From: an uncultured Lachnospiraceae bacterium
GTDB taxonomy: Bacteria; Bacillota; Clostridia; Lachnospirales; Lachnospiraceae
DNA length: 64,000 nt
Direction of reading: 5' to 3'
Assembly (NCBI GenBank): GCA_947650155.1
Contig: CANSUS010000003.1
Coordinates: forward strand, 1 to 64,000
Shown here: positions 33,365 through 43,321 of the stretch, in pieces
How positions within the stretch are numbered: the stretch's first letter is position 1
How the letters are laid out: the number at the start of each line of letters is the position of its first letter
Notes under the pieces: generated by a model
What the model was told of the DNA's origin: nothing
The model's database searches: none
Seen by the model: the letters and a program-made list of their open reading frames with translations, nothing else
Made by a program: the position numbers and the translations under genes

Positions 33365-36300
33365 TTATTCTGCTGCCGTTTTGTCCCCGAATTGTATGGT
33401 ATGTTCCCCTGATTCAAGCTCCCTTGTCTCCCCGTTCGGGAAGATCAAAGAGGCCGATGTATTGGCAGGGATTACGGCATGATAGGTAACGCTGCCATCT
33501 TCCGCTCTTTCCCATTCGCTGATAATGGTTCCATAGATACTCTCATAATGCCCTTTTGCATAGGTCAGGCTGCCTCCGATTGTCGGCTGTAAAATAAAAT
33601 GCTGGAATCCCGGCTCATTTTCATCCGCCTCTATCCCAAGAACATAGCGGAATAAAAATTCATTCACACTGCCCAGACCGCAGTGGTTCAAAGACCCCTG
33701 CAAAAAATAAGTTCCGTCTTCCTGCTCTTCATAACTGTTCCACCGCTCATAAACCGTTGTACCCCCGCTTCGTACCATATAAAGCCAGGACGGGTATGTG
33801 GTCTGCTCCAATACGGTGTAGGCCTGTTCGCTCATTCCGTTATCAGAAAGTGCAGGAAGGACAAACTGCGTTCCTATATATCCTGTGTTCAAATGGTTTT
33901 CCGTATAGGACACACAGGTTGACAAATGCTCCGCCGCCATCTGCCTTTTCTCGTCAAACAAATCAAACGTCAGACCTAATGTATAAGCCGTCTGTGTCCA
34001 GCATTCAATAGAACCGTTCTCCTTTACAAACGCTTTCTGCCAGGCGCTCTTATATTTGTTGTAGATTTCCTCAAAATAAGCGGCGTCTTCTTTTTCTCCA
34101 ATCTCGTCAGCCATCTTTCTCAGTAACCCTGATACATAAGCGCATAGAGCAGTATTCGTCACTTCCTGCGGCGTATCGGAAATGGGATTGTGATCGCCGT
34201 AAGCCTGCCTTGTCCTGATAAACTCTTCACTGGTATTTACAAGATAATCCACATACCGGCACATTGCCTCATAATTATCCAGTATAATCCGTTTATCGCC
34301 ATATTGCAAATAGTGATACCATGTTATGGTAATTCCCGCATCCGCCCAGCCGTTATTTCCATAACCGCATTCCCTGTTCGGTACAATATCCGCATAGGCT
34401 CCTTCTTCATTCTGGCTTTCCCGCAAATAGTATAAGTAATTGTCCATAAAATGATACAAATCGCCGTTGTAAGCGCCGCTGCGCGCAAAAATCTGAGCGT
34501 CCCCGCTCCATCCAAGCCTTTCATCCCTTTGCGGGCAGTCTGAAGGAATGTCCAGATAATTACTGCGCTGGGTCCACAAAATATTCTTATAGAGCTGATT
34601 CAAATCTTCATTAGAAGTAGTAAAAGAACCGGTTTCCTTTTTGATGCCGGAAAGTACATATGCTTTTATATTCGTGGGCTCCAAAGGCTCTGACAGTCCT
34701 TCTATCTGCACATAACGAAAGGCCCGGCATACAAAGGAAGGCGTATATGCCCCGGTATCTCCATCCATAATATAATAGTCCGCATTCTGAGCCATCAGTA
34801 AATTATCACGCCAGACCGTCCCGTCCGCGCCATCCTTTCCTGACAGATTTTCCTCATTCAAAGCTTCCCCATAAAGAATGGTTACACAGTCTCCGCTCTT
34901 TCCTTTTAACTCCGACAAAGATACGATACCTGTAAATTCCTGTCCGAAGTCAAATACATAAACTCCTTCTTCCGGTTCCGTCCGGGAAATGGGAGCAAGT
35001 GTTTCTATACATGTCACTCCTTCCATACGGTTCGGAACAAGTTCCATATCCGGCTCGTCTATGATATCGCAGGCTGCATTCCGCCACCCGCCTGCATCAA
35101 AATCAGGCTGATTCCATCCCTCCTGTTCCTTTGCAGCATCATAAATTTCCCCATTATACATATCATCATTACGAACCGGACCGTCTGTATAGCACTGCCA
35201 TGATTCATCCGTACCTATTACCTGCGTGCTGCCATCCGTGTAACGGATCACAAGCTGCGCTTTTGCGCCCAAATTTCCGGTATGGCTGTAACCTCCTCTG
35301 TCATACCAGCCGTGTCCCAAAGAAAATCCAATGACATTTTTACCTTCTTTAAGACTGTCCGTCACTTCATAAGAATCATACTTTATCTCTTCCCGGAAAG
35401 CCTGTCTGCCGGATGCAAAATAGCGGTCCCCTATTTTTTCTCCATTTAAATACGGCTCATAGATTCCTACAGAAGCTGCATACAGCCAGGCTCTTTCCAC
35501 TTCTTTTTCTATCATAAATTCCTGCCTGAAAAGCGGCGCCGGACTATCCTGTATCTGTGCCAGTACAGATTGATGCCTTACTTTCAGCCTGCCGTCTTCC
35601 ACTGTAATATGATAAGGCGCAAAAACCGTATGTTCAGGATCTTCAAAATCCTCCTGTACCAGACTCCTGCCACGACTGTCTTCGATCGCCAGATCGTCAA
35701 AATAAACCGTAATCCCGCTTCTGTCCTGATAAAATCCATATCCCTGCAGAGTGCATCCGTCTATCCCGCACCGAAAAGCTTCTTCTCCATCCAAATGCAC
35801 CGACACCTGATCCTGCTCCACATAAATGTCCACAGCCACATCCTGCAGGACAAACTCTTCCGATTTTCTCTCCAGCTTTGTCTCTTCCTGCCAGACAACC
35901 TGCTTTTTATCCTCAAACAACACCCTGCATATTACAAACTCTTCCGAAGTATCCAGTTCCATCCGGTACTTTTTCCCATATTCTCCCTGATCTGCGCCCC
36001 AGATAAAAGAAGCGCGCCCGTATTCCATACAGGTCTGGTAAGAAATATGAAATTCTTCCGCTTCTGTTTCCTGCACCGGCGCTGCAGGCGCGCTGATCCA
36101 CTTGATATCCTGCCACGAGTCTTCTCCTGCGCAGGTGTCAAAACAGGCAGGTTCCGTCTCTTTTATCAGCTTCCCGTTCTCATCCCAAACCTGTACATTC
36201 CAGTAATACCGCATGGAATGATCCAATGCTTCTCCTTCATAAGGAATATACGCCGACACGTTCGTTTCCACCCTGCCGCTGTCCCACAAATATTCTTTTC

Positions 36301-36559
36301 TCTCAAGATCCTTCTTTGTTCCGGCAACAACAATTCTGTATGCACTCTGCTTTTTCCCATTTTCCGTACTGTACATCTGCCATCCGAAAACAACGTCGTC
36401 AGGATTTACCCCTACCGGATTCTCTTTTCTGTCCACGGTAAGCATTTGCACTGACGAAACGGCCCTATCCTCTCTTCGTAAATAAAGAAACACCCCTGCG
36501 CCTGCTGCCGCCAAAAGAAAACACAGGGCTGCGGCTGCATTTATCCATCTTTTTTTCAA
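33365..36559 (-). CDS. GH78 alpha-L-rhamnosidase, membrane-anchored or exported
   Basis: A 1064-residue glycoside hydrolase of family 78. An N-terminal hydrophobic segment (residues about 8-27) anchors or exports it. A fibronectin-like N-terminal domain follows, then a concanavalin-like insertion (about 170-340), the Bac_rhamnosid N domain and the catalytic (alpha/alpha)6 barrel. DCPQRDERLGWSGDAQ near residue 675 has the family's acidic residues, and SLNHCGLGSVNEFLFRY near 955-970 carries the expected general base glutamate. The start is TTG at 36559, supported by GGGAGAAG. An exported rhamnosidase inside a synthesis operon is unusual: it may trim the cell's own polymer or release rhamnose from host and plant glycans. 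Confidence 0.88.
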   Translation of the reverse strand: MKKRWINAAAALCFLLAAAGAGVFLYLRREDRAVSSVQMLTVDRKENPVGVNPDDVVFGWQMYSTENGKKQSAYRIVVAGTKKDLERKEYLWDSGRVETNVSAYIPYEGEALDHSMRYYWNVQVWDENGKLIKETEPACFDTCAGEDSWQDIKWISAPAAPVQETEAEEFHISYQTCMEYGRASFIWGADQGEYGKKYRMELDTSEEFVICRVLFEDKKQVVWQEETKLERKSEEFVLQDVAVDIYVEQDQVSVHLDGEEAFRCGIDGCTLQGYGFYQDRSGITVYFDDLAIEDSRGRSLVQEDFEDPEHTVFAPYHITVEDGRLKVRHQSVLAQIQDSPAPLFRQEFMIEKEVERAWLYAASVGIYEPYLNGEKIGDRYFASGRQAFREEIKYDSYEVTDSLKEGKNVIGFSLGHGWYDRGGYSHTGNLGAKAQLVIRYTDGSTQVIGTDESWQCYTDGPVRNDDMYNGEIYDAAKEQEGWNQPDFDAGGWRNAACDIIDEPDMELVPNRMEGVTCIETLAPISRTEPEEGVYVFDFGQEFTGIVSLSELKGKSGDCVTILYGEALNEENLSGKDGADGTVWRDNLLMAQNADYYIMDGDTGAYTPSFVCRAFRYVQIEGLSEPLEPTNIKAYVLSGIKKETGSFTTSNEDLNQLYKNILWTQRSNYLDIPSDCPQRDERLGWSGDAQIFARSGAYNGDLYHFMDNYLYYLRESQNEEGAYADIVPNRECGYGNNGWADAGITITWYHYLQYGDKRIILDNYEAMCRYVDYLVNTSEEFIRTRQAYGDHNPISDTPQEVTNTALCAYVSGLLRKMADEIGEKEDAAYFEEIYNKYKSAWQKAFVKENGSIECWTQTAYTLGLTFDLFDEKRQMAAEHLSTCVSYTENHLNTGYIGTQFVLPALSDNGMSEQAYTVLEQTTYPSWLYMVRSGGTTVYERWNSYEEQEDGTYFLQGSLNHCGLGSVNEFLFRYVLGIEADENEPGFQHFILQPTIGGSLTYAKGHYESIYGTIISEWERAEDGSVTYHAVIPANTSASLIFPNGETRELESGEHTIQFGDKTAAE

Positions 36560-36574
36560 TCCGCTTCTCCCATC

Positions 36575-38485
36575 TCACACTGTTCCGTCAGACTTTTTAA
36601 GTCTATATCCCGTATTTTGCTCCGCCATCCATTCCTGAAACATCAGAATGTACCAAATCTGAATCCGCCAGATATCTCTTTCTGTAAAGTCCCTCCAAAT
36701 CTTTTCCACCACATCCGGGTTTAAAATACCCTGTTGTTCTATTGTTTTTTTGTCTAACAGCGCTTCTGCCCAGCTCTTAAGTTCCGGCTCTTTCAGCCAT
36801 TTCATAATAGGAATCGAAAATCCCTTCTTGGGCCGTTCCATCATCTCTTTTGGCACGTAACGGTACAGTACGTCCCTCAGTACCTTTTTGCTCACACCGT
36901 CTTTCTTTTTATAATCGATGGGCAATGTCCAGGCAAACTCTACCACATCCTTATCCAGCATGGGAACCCTTGTCTCCAGAGAGACAGCCATCGCCGCCCG
37001 GTCCACCTTCACCAGAATATCGTCCGGATGATACATAACCATATCCATTAACATGATATTATGCTGTAAATCCTCGATGGAACCATATTGATATTCACTG
37101 TGTTTGTATGGACAAAAGTCTGTATTTTTACTGACCTGCAGGGAAAGAGGTTCTTCCTGGTTAGACAGTTCATAAAGATTGACCGGATTCTTTGCCCCAA
37201 GCAGCATTCCCTTCGTCTGATGGACCTTATCTTTTATAAGCGGATTGTGTATGATGAGTTCACTGCACAGTTTCCTGACCGGATAAGGGACGGCCTTCAT
37301 TTTATTCCAGATCCTGTTAATGGAGTCGTACGTTACATAGCCGCAGAACAGCTCGTCCCCTCCGTCTCCGCTCAAAGATACCGTCACATGCTCCCTTGTC
37401 ATCTTGCTGACAAGATAAGTCGGTATCTGGGAACTGTCTGCAAAAGGTTCTCCAAACATCCCTGCCAGAGACGGAATGACCTTTTTCGCATCCTGATCGG
37501 TAATATAAAGTTCCGTATGCTCCGTCCCCAGATGTTTTGCAATTTCCTTTGCAAAAACGGCCTCGTTAAACGCTTTATCTTCCATCCCGATCGTAAAGCT
37601 TTTGACTTTTCTGCTGCTTAAAGACTGCATCAGGGCAACAATCGTAGAACTGTCAATTCCCGCAGACAAAAACGCCCCCACCGGAACGTCCGCTGCCATC
37701 TGCTCTTTGATGGAATCCTTTAACAGCCTTTCCAGTTCATCCGCCGCCTCTTTTTCACTTCCTCGAAACAGGTGGTTCTGTCCATAAACCGCCGTCTCCG
37801 CCATAGACCAGTAGGGACTGATTTTTATATTTTTATAGGGCGCCCCCAGTTCCAAAATACAGCCCGGCTCCAACTTATAAATATCTTTATAGATCGTGTA
37901 CGGCGCCGGAATATAACCGTGTACAAAATAAAGGTTCAGCACCTTCTCCTCAATCGGATTTGCAAAACCCTCCAGTACCCGTATGCTGGAAAGATCGGAA
38001 GCAAATACAAATTCACCGTCTACAAATCCATAATAGAGCGGTTTTTCTCCCACCCTGTCGCGTAAAAGATATAATTTTCTTGTTTCATTATCAAACAGTG
38101 CAATGGCAAACATCCCTTTACATTGTTTGATTGTCTCTGCAACCCCATAATGCTCGAATGCTTCCAACAATACCTCCGTATCGGAAGAACCACGGAATTT
38201 CGTCACTTTTCCCTCATCAAGCAGCTTCTTTGCCAGTTTTTTATAATTATAAATTTCTCCGTTATAGCAGATGGTAAACCTTCCGCTTCCGCTCGTCATA
38301 GGCTGCGCGCCATTTTCAGACAGATCCACAATGGACAGTCTCCTGTGCCCAAATACCACGCTTTCCCCTGCGCTGCTCCAAACGCCGCCTGCATCCGGTC
38401 CTCTGTGAATCATCCGCTGATTCATATTTTCAATGTCCTTTTGCCAGTTGCCTTTTCGGTTACAAAATCCCGCGATACCGCACAT
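36575..38485 (-). CDS. asnB: Asparagine synthase (glutamine-hydrolysing) homologue, copy 1
   Basis: A 636-residue class II amidotransferase. Cys2 of MCGIAGFCN is the glutaminase nucleophile and the first 210 residues are that domain. SAGIDSSTI near residue 265 is the PP-loop of the ATP-dependent synthetase domain, and SGDGGDELFCGY near 375 is also typical. GGAGG precedes the ATG. In polysaccharide loci such proteins are thought to amidate uronic acids, as proposed for WbpS and WbtH with GalNAcA. A dehydrogenase/epimerase pair able to give UDP-GalNAcA is in the same operon. A second copy lies at 44458-46344. Ordinary asparagine synthesis cannot be excluded. Confidence 0.85.
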   Translation of the reverse strand: MCGIAGFCNRKGNWQKDIENMNQRMIHRGPDAGGVWSSAGESVVFGHRRLSIVDLSENGAQPMTSGSGRFTICYNGEIYNYKKLAKKLLDEGKVTKFRGSSDTEVLLEAFEHYGVAETIKQCKGMFAIALFDNETRKLYLLRDRVGEKPLYYGFVDGEFVFASDLSSIRVLEGFANPIEEKVLNLYFVHGYIPAPYTIYKDIYKLEPGCILELGAPYKNIKISPYWSMAETAVYGQNHLFRGSEKEAADELERLLKDSIKEQMAADVPVGAFLSAGIDSSTIVALMQSLSSRKVKSFTIGMEDKAFNEAVFAKEIAKHLGTEHTELYITDQDAKKVIPSLAGMFGEPFADSSQIPTYLVSKMTREHVTVSLSGDGGDELFCGYVTYDSINRIWNKMKAVPYPVRKLCSELIIHNPLIKDKVHQTKGMLLGAKNPVNLYELSNQEEPLSLQVSKNTDFCPYKHSEYQYGSIEDLQHNIMLMDMVMYHPDDILVKVDRAAMAVSLETRVPMLDKDVVEFAWTLPIDYKKKDGVSKKVLRDVLYRYVPKEMMERPKKGFSIPIMKWLKEPELKSWAEALLDKKTIEQQGILNPDVVEKIWRDFTERDIWRIQIWYILMFQEWMAEQNTGYRLKKSDGTV

Positions 38486-38543
38486 AAAGCTGCCCTCCTG
38501 TCCTTATTTGACATTGCCCTTTCAAAAACTTTGAGCATATTTC

Positions 38544-39566
38544 TCATGCCAGTTTCAGTCTTCTCTTGACCCCTCTTCCGATTTTTCCCAGATAGGCTTT
38601 CCCGTAAATCCATTTTGCCCTGCATTTTGCCAGAAATAACCGCACCCCTTCCGGTCTGTGGTTCAGACGCTTATAAGCCCCCGAACGTTTTTTATACTCT
38701 TCCAGCTCTTTCCTGCATTCCTGCGGGCTAAACAGCCTCCCCTTTCTGTCCTGATAGGTGAAACCGCTGTAAATATTCTGTTCGGACGCCCAGTATCCAT
38801 CGGAAACATTGTGCCTTGCCCAGTATTTAGGCGCAATAACCTGTTTTACAGTATCGCTTGTAAACACGGGGAAATAAGCAAATGAAGAATTGGCAAGTAA
38901 GAGATACTTTGCATTTTTAATAATGGCATAGTCCTTTGCCAGATCAAAATTGTACGCCGGAATACCCGGAAGCAGTTTTCCCGCTTCCTTCACATCATTC
39001 GTAATAATCATAAATTCCATATCAGGATTGATCTTTTTCATATTTTTCATGCCTTGCAGCCAATATTTCTTTCGTAAAAAAAGTTCGGGAGAACCTGTAT
39101 AATCCGTACACCGCAAATGCAGAATGCACAGATTATCCCTGCTGTACTCCATACAGTCATACTCTTTCTTCACACGCAGCCACTGCTTGATTTCGTCCTT
39201 ATGCCGGATATAGTAGTCCTCCGACTGCATATTTCCGATCAATAATGTTCCGTCTTTTACGTCAAACATCTGCCTGTCCGTACCCGCCACATAAGCCCCA
39301 TGCGTCAGATCATGTACAGAATTTCCGATAAAAAGCCGGTCTTCCCTTTCCTCATATACTTCGGAAAAATCTTCCCGTTTTGCAGTTTTTCCAAGTTCCA
39401 GATCCATAAAATACAATCCGCAGTCGCTGTGAATATTATTTGCAAAATTATCTGCGTCAATCAAACCAAATTCGTATCCCAGATCTTCCGCCAGGCATCT
39501 GGTCGTAACATAAAAAAATAATTGATTCCCAAGTCCGGCGCCTTTGAATATTTCTGTTCCCAGCAT
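38544..39566 (-). CDS. GT11-like glycosyltransferase with altered donor motif
   Basis: A 340-residue protein of the alpha-1,2-fucosyltransferase-like superfamily. GAGLGNQLFFY near residue 10 is the GT11 start motif and LLANSSFAYFPVF near 230 the third motif. At the donor site, the usual HxRRGDY reads LHLRCTDY, so the second arginine and the glycine are replaced. This suggests a different donor or weaker binding. GGAGG lies seven bases before the ATG. It follows the ABC flippase gene (39598) and has a basic C-terminal tail that may bind membranes. Confidence 0.72.
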   Translation of the reverse strand: MLGTEIFKGAGLGNQLFFYVTTRCLAEDLGYEFGLIDADNFANNIHSDCGLYFMDLELGKTAKREDFSEVYEEREDRLFIGNSVHDLTHGAYVAGTDRQMFDVKDGTLLIGNMQSEDYYIRHKDEIKQWLRVKKEYDCMEYSRDNLCILHLRCTDYTGSPELFLRKKYWLQGMKNMKKINPDMEFMIITNDVKEAGKLLPGIPAYNFDLAKDYAIIKNAKYLLLANSSFAYFPVFTSDTVKQVIAPKYWARHNVSDGYWASEQNIYSGFTYQDRKGRLFSPQECRKELEEYKKRSGAYKRLNHRPEGVRLFLAKCRAKWIYGKAYLGKIGRGVKRRLKLA

Positions 39567-39597
39567 GAATTGCCTCCTAAACCATTAAACTTTTTTC

Positions 39598-41328
39598 TTA
39601 AAGTGTCGTTTCATATATTTTTCCATTCTCTACCCTGTAGATCATATCACACTGTTCGATGGTGTTCAATCTGTGCGCTATGATGATCATAGTTTTCCGC
39701 CCATGAAAACCGTTAATCGCTTCCATCAGCACCCTTTCCGTCTCATTATCAAGCGCTGATGTCGCCTCATCAAATACCAGTATCTCAGGATCATGGTAGA
39801 GCGCTCTTGCAATCCCCAGCCGCTGCCTTTGTCCGCCTGACAGCCTGACGCCCCTGTCGCCAATCGTGGTATCCAGCCCCTGCGGCAGAGATTCTACAAA
39901 TTCTTTCAACTGTGCTTCCTCCAACACTTCCCAGATTCTGTCATCCGAAATTTCATCATCTGCAATACCGAAGGCAATATTATTCCGAATCGGCTCATCC
40001 ACAAGATAGATGCTCTGCGGAATATATCCGATCATGGCAAGCCAGGAAGGATAATTATCGAAAATATCCTTTCCATCACAGGTTATTCTGCCCTTCTTTA
40101 CCGTTAAAAGTCCCAAAAGAATATCCACAATAGTCGATTTTCCGGCGCCGGAAGTTCCCATGATTCCCACGGACTTTCCTTTGGGAATTACCATATCTGC
40201 ACCCGAAAAAATCTCTTTATCCGTGTTGGGGTAGGCATATTCAATCCCCTGCAGCCTGATTTCTTTTGTCAGGGACAAAGCAGGCGCATTCCATTCCTTT
40301 TTATTTGTTTTGGAATTTGCAAGCGCCAGTTTATTCATATCCAGATTCTCATACAGAAAATCCAGACAGGGCTGCTCATATGCGGCATTTGTCATATAAG
40401 TATTGATCCTGCTTACGCTTGGAAGCAGTCTGGAGGCTGCCACCGCCAGTGCTGACAGCTGTGGAACAAGAGCCACCACATCAGCGCCGTTTGCGATGAC
40501 AATTGCAAGATACCCCAAAATGCTGACCAAAAAGACCATTTCCATTAAGATCTTCGGCAATGCGTTCAGAATGGCATATTTCTTTGCAATCACCGCGCCG
40601 ATTTCCCCGGTTTTTTCATAATTATCTGCAAAGAAGCTCTCCCTGTGAAGTACTTTAACATCCTTAATCCCGTAAATTGCCTCAATACGCCACTTTGCAA
40701 TTCTGGACTGTACTTTCAAGTTCTTCTCACCGTATTTTCTCAGATTGGGTTTTATGACCTTCATAATAATCAGCGTCATAAACAATAATACGATAATCAT
40801 AAAACAGGTAATCTGAAAACTGACAACTAACGACACGACCCCTAAGCATACCGCCACTACGGATTCTGTCGTCATCAGGATCAGATTTAACAGCATGGAA
40901 AAGACCTGCGGAATATCCGCGTCGGTAATACGGAACACAGTGGGAATATCCGCATCCAGATAAAATTCGTAGGGCCGGTTTAAAAATTCCCTGAGTACCC
41001 TGCTGATCATCCGGTTTCTGTTATTTGCAATAAAACGGTTCTGCACATATTGTAAAAATATCATATAAACGCTTTTTATCACAAACAGAAACATCAAAAC
41101 AATTAGCAGCAGCACAATTAAAGTCGTCGTATCTTCAATACCGAGTATATCCCCGATTACCGCCACATAAGCTGTTTCCGGGTCAATAATCGCCTGTGCC
41201 ACCGGCAGGATTGCCGTTACTCCTACCGCCTCCAAAATGCCGCCAATCAAAATCAGCACCGCCAGAACCGCAAGATGCGACTTTTGTTTTTTATCCAAAA
41301 TGTAATTCAATTCTTTTACAAGCTTCAT
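39598..41328 (-). CDS. PglK-like ABC flippase for lipid-linked glycans, copy 2
   Basis: A 576-residue ABC half-transporter, paralogous in layout to the one at 12767-14494. Membrane domain residues about 1-320; ATPase domain with Walker A GTSGAGKST, signature VRLSGGQRQR and Walker B ILVFDEATSALD. PSVSRINTYMTNA matches the PglK block before the ATPase domain. It is surrounded by GT11, GT2 and GT4 genes of the right-hand operon, so it probably flips that operon's repeat unit. Confidence 0.85.
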   Translation of the reverse strand: MKLVKELNYILDKKQKSHLAVLAVLILIGGILEAVGVTAILPVAQAIIDPETAYVAVIGDILGIEDTTTLIVLLLIVLMFLFVIKSVYMIFLQYVQNRFIANNRNRMISRVLREFLNRPYEFYLDADIPTVFRITDADIPQVFSMLLNLILMTTESVVAVCLGVVSLVVSFQITCFMIIVLLFMTLIIMKVIKPNLRKYGEKNLKVQSRIAKWRIEAIYGIKDVKVLHRESFFADNYEKTGEIGAVIAKKYAILNALPKILMEMVFLVSILGYLAIVIANGADVVALVPQLSALAVAASRLLPSVSRINTYMTNAAYEQPCLDFLYENLDMNKLALANSKTNKKEWNAPALSLTKEIRLQGIEYAYPNTDKEIFSGADMVIPKGKSVGIMGTSGAGKSTIVDILLGLLTVKKGRITCDGKDIFDNYPSWLAMIGYIPQSIYLVDEPIRNNIAFGIADDEISDDRIWEVLEEAQLKEFVESLPQGLDTTIGDRGVRLSGGQRQRLGIARALYHDPEILVFDEATSALDNETERVLMEAINGFHGRKTMIIIAHRLNTIEQCDMIYRVENGKIYETTL

Positions 41329-41351
41329 CCCTTAACCATACCTTTCGTGTC

Positions 41352-42344
41352 CTATCGTTTCCTTCTGTCGTGCAGCAGCACAAAACGATAATAGATTGCC
41401 GGAAACCAGACATACAACAGCATTCTGTACCTGTCCGTTTTTTTCACAAAGTCTCCTTTTAATGATTGCAGTATTCTTTTCCGGTTCTTTACCGTATATC
41501 TCTTCACCAAAAGTGCCTCTTTTTTTAACATCTTATCACGAAATGCCAGATAAAAATACAAAAGTCTTTTTCCGAAGCAAAAATATGCCAGTTCTGCCTC
41601 CTCCTTATAACCATTTTGTTCTATGATCCGTATCTGCTCTGCTAAAAGAGGAATTTCCTTTTCTATCGTATGTTCTGCATCTGTATGATGCATCAGACTG
41701 TCTTTCCTGTCATCACAATAATGGTAAAACGCCTCAGGAAGGTACACACACTGCTCTGCCTCACAAAAAATCTCTGTGGAGAAAAGAAGTTCCTCCGTGC
41801 GTTTTATTAACGGAAACCGCTTGGTTCCAATGATCTGTCTTGTAAATAGTTTTCCCCATACGCTGTGAGGGATTCTGATTGTTTCATCCTCCAGAAGGTA
41901 ATAGTTCAATACTTCCTTCGCGGAAAGACGCCTTTCCTGTTCCGCTTTTTTCCTTTCGTCTTCCATTGCCCTTTTATAGTCACAGATCACAAGAGGAACC
42001 TGATGTCTGACTGCGGAAAATACCATTTTCTCTATCATCCGGGTTTCTATCCAGTCGTCGCTGTCCACAAATACCACATATTCTCCCTGTGCCTGTTTCA
42101 TACCTTCGTTCCGCGCACTGGAAACTCCGCCATTTTCTTTGTGTATCACCCGGATTCTTTTATCTTCTTGTGACGCCCTGTCGCAAAGTACCGCGGAGGC
42201 ATCCGTAGAGCCGTCGTCTATTAATAAGATTTCCAGATTTTCATAGGACTGATTACAGATAGAATGAATGCATCTTTCCAGTTCCTTTTCTGTATTATAA
42301 ACCGGGACTATCACAGAAACTTTCTTTGTCTCTCCTTTTATCAT
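41352..42344 (-). CDS. GT2 family glycosyltransferase
   Basis: A 330-residue inverting GT-A enzyme. VSVIVPVYNTEKELERCI at residues 9-26, LLIDDGSTDASA near 40 and YVVFVDSDDWIE near 92 (the DxD metal site) are clear GT2 marks. A basic C-terminal stretch could associate with the membrane. GGAGG is some ten bases before the ATG. The donor is unknown; the subgroup resembles EpsH/EpsJ-like capsule enzymes. It lies between the flippase and a GT11 fucosyltransferase. Confidence 0.9.
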   Translation of the reverse strand: MIKGETKKVSVIVPVYNTEKELERCIHSICNQSYENLEILLIDDGSTDASAVLCDRASQEDKRIRVIHKENGGVSSARNEGMKQAQGEYVVFVDSDDWIETRMIEKMVFSAVRHQVPLVICDYKRAMEDERKKAEQERRLSAKEVLNYYLLEDETIRIPHSVWGKLFTRQIIGTKRFPLIKRTEELLFSTEIFCEAEQCVYLPEAFYHYCDDRKDSLMHHTDAEHTIEKEIPLLAEQIRIIEQNGYKEEAELAYFCFGKRLLYFYLAFRDKMLKKEALLVKRYTVKNRKRILQSLKGDFVKKTDRYRMLLYVWFPAIYYRFVLLHDRRKR

Positions 42345-42369
42345 CTCTGTTCATCCTCCATGTACAGAT

Positions 42370-43302
42370 CTATTTCCATACCGTCCCTTCCCCGTCGATC
42401 AATACCCATGCTTTCCATTCTTCCGCTGCTTCCCTGGGTGTAATCTTCTGATAGCGGTCAAAATACAGCGGCCGAATCATTACTTTATCCTGCCTTACAG
42501 AAAGCCTGGCCGCCCACATGCTGAACGTAGAATTGGCGCAGATATGATATTTACACAGACTCATCAGCATGCAGTCATAAAAACTGTCTCTTCCCTGATT
42601 CCAGTCCACAATTTCTCCCCCCAGATCCTGATATGCCTCCTTCGCATAATCAGGATCGTCAGAAAAAATATATAATTTCAACTCCGCATCTTTTTTAACC
42701 GATCCGTTATTTTTCCGTTGTTCATGCATCTTTTTCACATAAGAAAAAGCGCGGCGGTAATACTTCTCCGTACAGATATCCCGGTATCTGTCGATGCAGG
42801 AAGGATCTAAATAATCGCTTCTTCTGATATGCAGAAATACCGATTCTTCGTTTTTTATTTTTTCTGCATAAATCCTGTTTTTTTCCAGACTGCTTACCGG
42901 AAACTGAATCTTTTCCTGCAAAAGCGCAGTGATATCCGAAAAATAAGCTTCACTGTTCCAATAACCATCCAGATATACCTCATCCAGATCAAACACTTTT
43001 TCATCAAACCGGTCGTTCTCTCTGTAAATTTTCGCTTTAGAGCCCAACAGTTTCCGGCGCACACGGCAAAAAAAAGCGCGGCTGTCGTCTGTCAGGGCAA
43101 ACCGTTCTTTCGGCGTACAGATTTCATAGGAAAGATTTTTCAAAAGCGGCAGTTCCAGCGCGCGCTTCTCCGGTTCCCTTGCTCCCGGCAGGTAATCCCC
43201 AATATCTAATTTCACTTCTTTTCCAAGACTTTTGAACTTTTCATAAAGGGCATAACAATAAAGTTGATTGCCAAACCCGCCCACTACATGTATGATAACC
43301 AT
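42370..43302 (-). CDS. GT11 alpha-1,2-fucosyltransferase, second
   Basis: A 310-residue GT11 protein. VVGGFGNQLYCYALY at residues 6-20, FLHIRRSDYLDP near 158 (HxRR-SDY, serine replacing glycine as in several bacterial members) and CANSTFSMWAARLS near 256 are the three family motifs. Expected activity is transfer of L-fucose from GDP-fucose. With the genes at 11856 and the variants at 14507 and 38544, the window has four enzymes of this superfamily. AGGG lies about eight bases before the ATG. Confidence 0.87.
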   Translation of the reverse strand: MVIIHVVGGFGNQLYCYALYEKFKSLGKEVKLDIGDYLPGAREPEKRALELPLLKNLSYEICTPKERFALTDDSRAFFCRVRRKLLGSKAKIYRENDRFDEKVFDLDEVYLDGYWNSEAYFSDITALLQEKIQFPVSSLEKNRIYAEKIKNEESVFLHIRRSDYLDPSCIDRYRDICTEKYYRRAFSYVKKMHEQRKNNGSVKKDAELKLYIFSDDPDYAKEAYQDLGGEIVDWNQGRDSFYDCMLMSLCKYHICANSTFSMWAARLSVRQDKVMIRPLYFDRYQKITPREAAEEWKAWVLIDGEGTVWK

Positions 43303-43321
43303 AGTTTTTCCCTGTCTGCTC

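Noticed and set aside
35570-36454. Plus-strand open frame of 294 codons opposite the rhamnosidase gene
   Set aside because: It lies fully inside the minus-strand GH78 coding region, has no ribosome binding site of note and reads as a low-complexity Phe/Leu/His-rich sequence typical of an antisense shadow.
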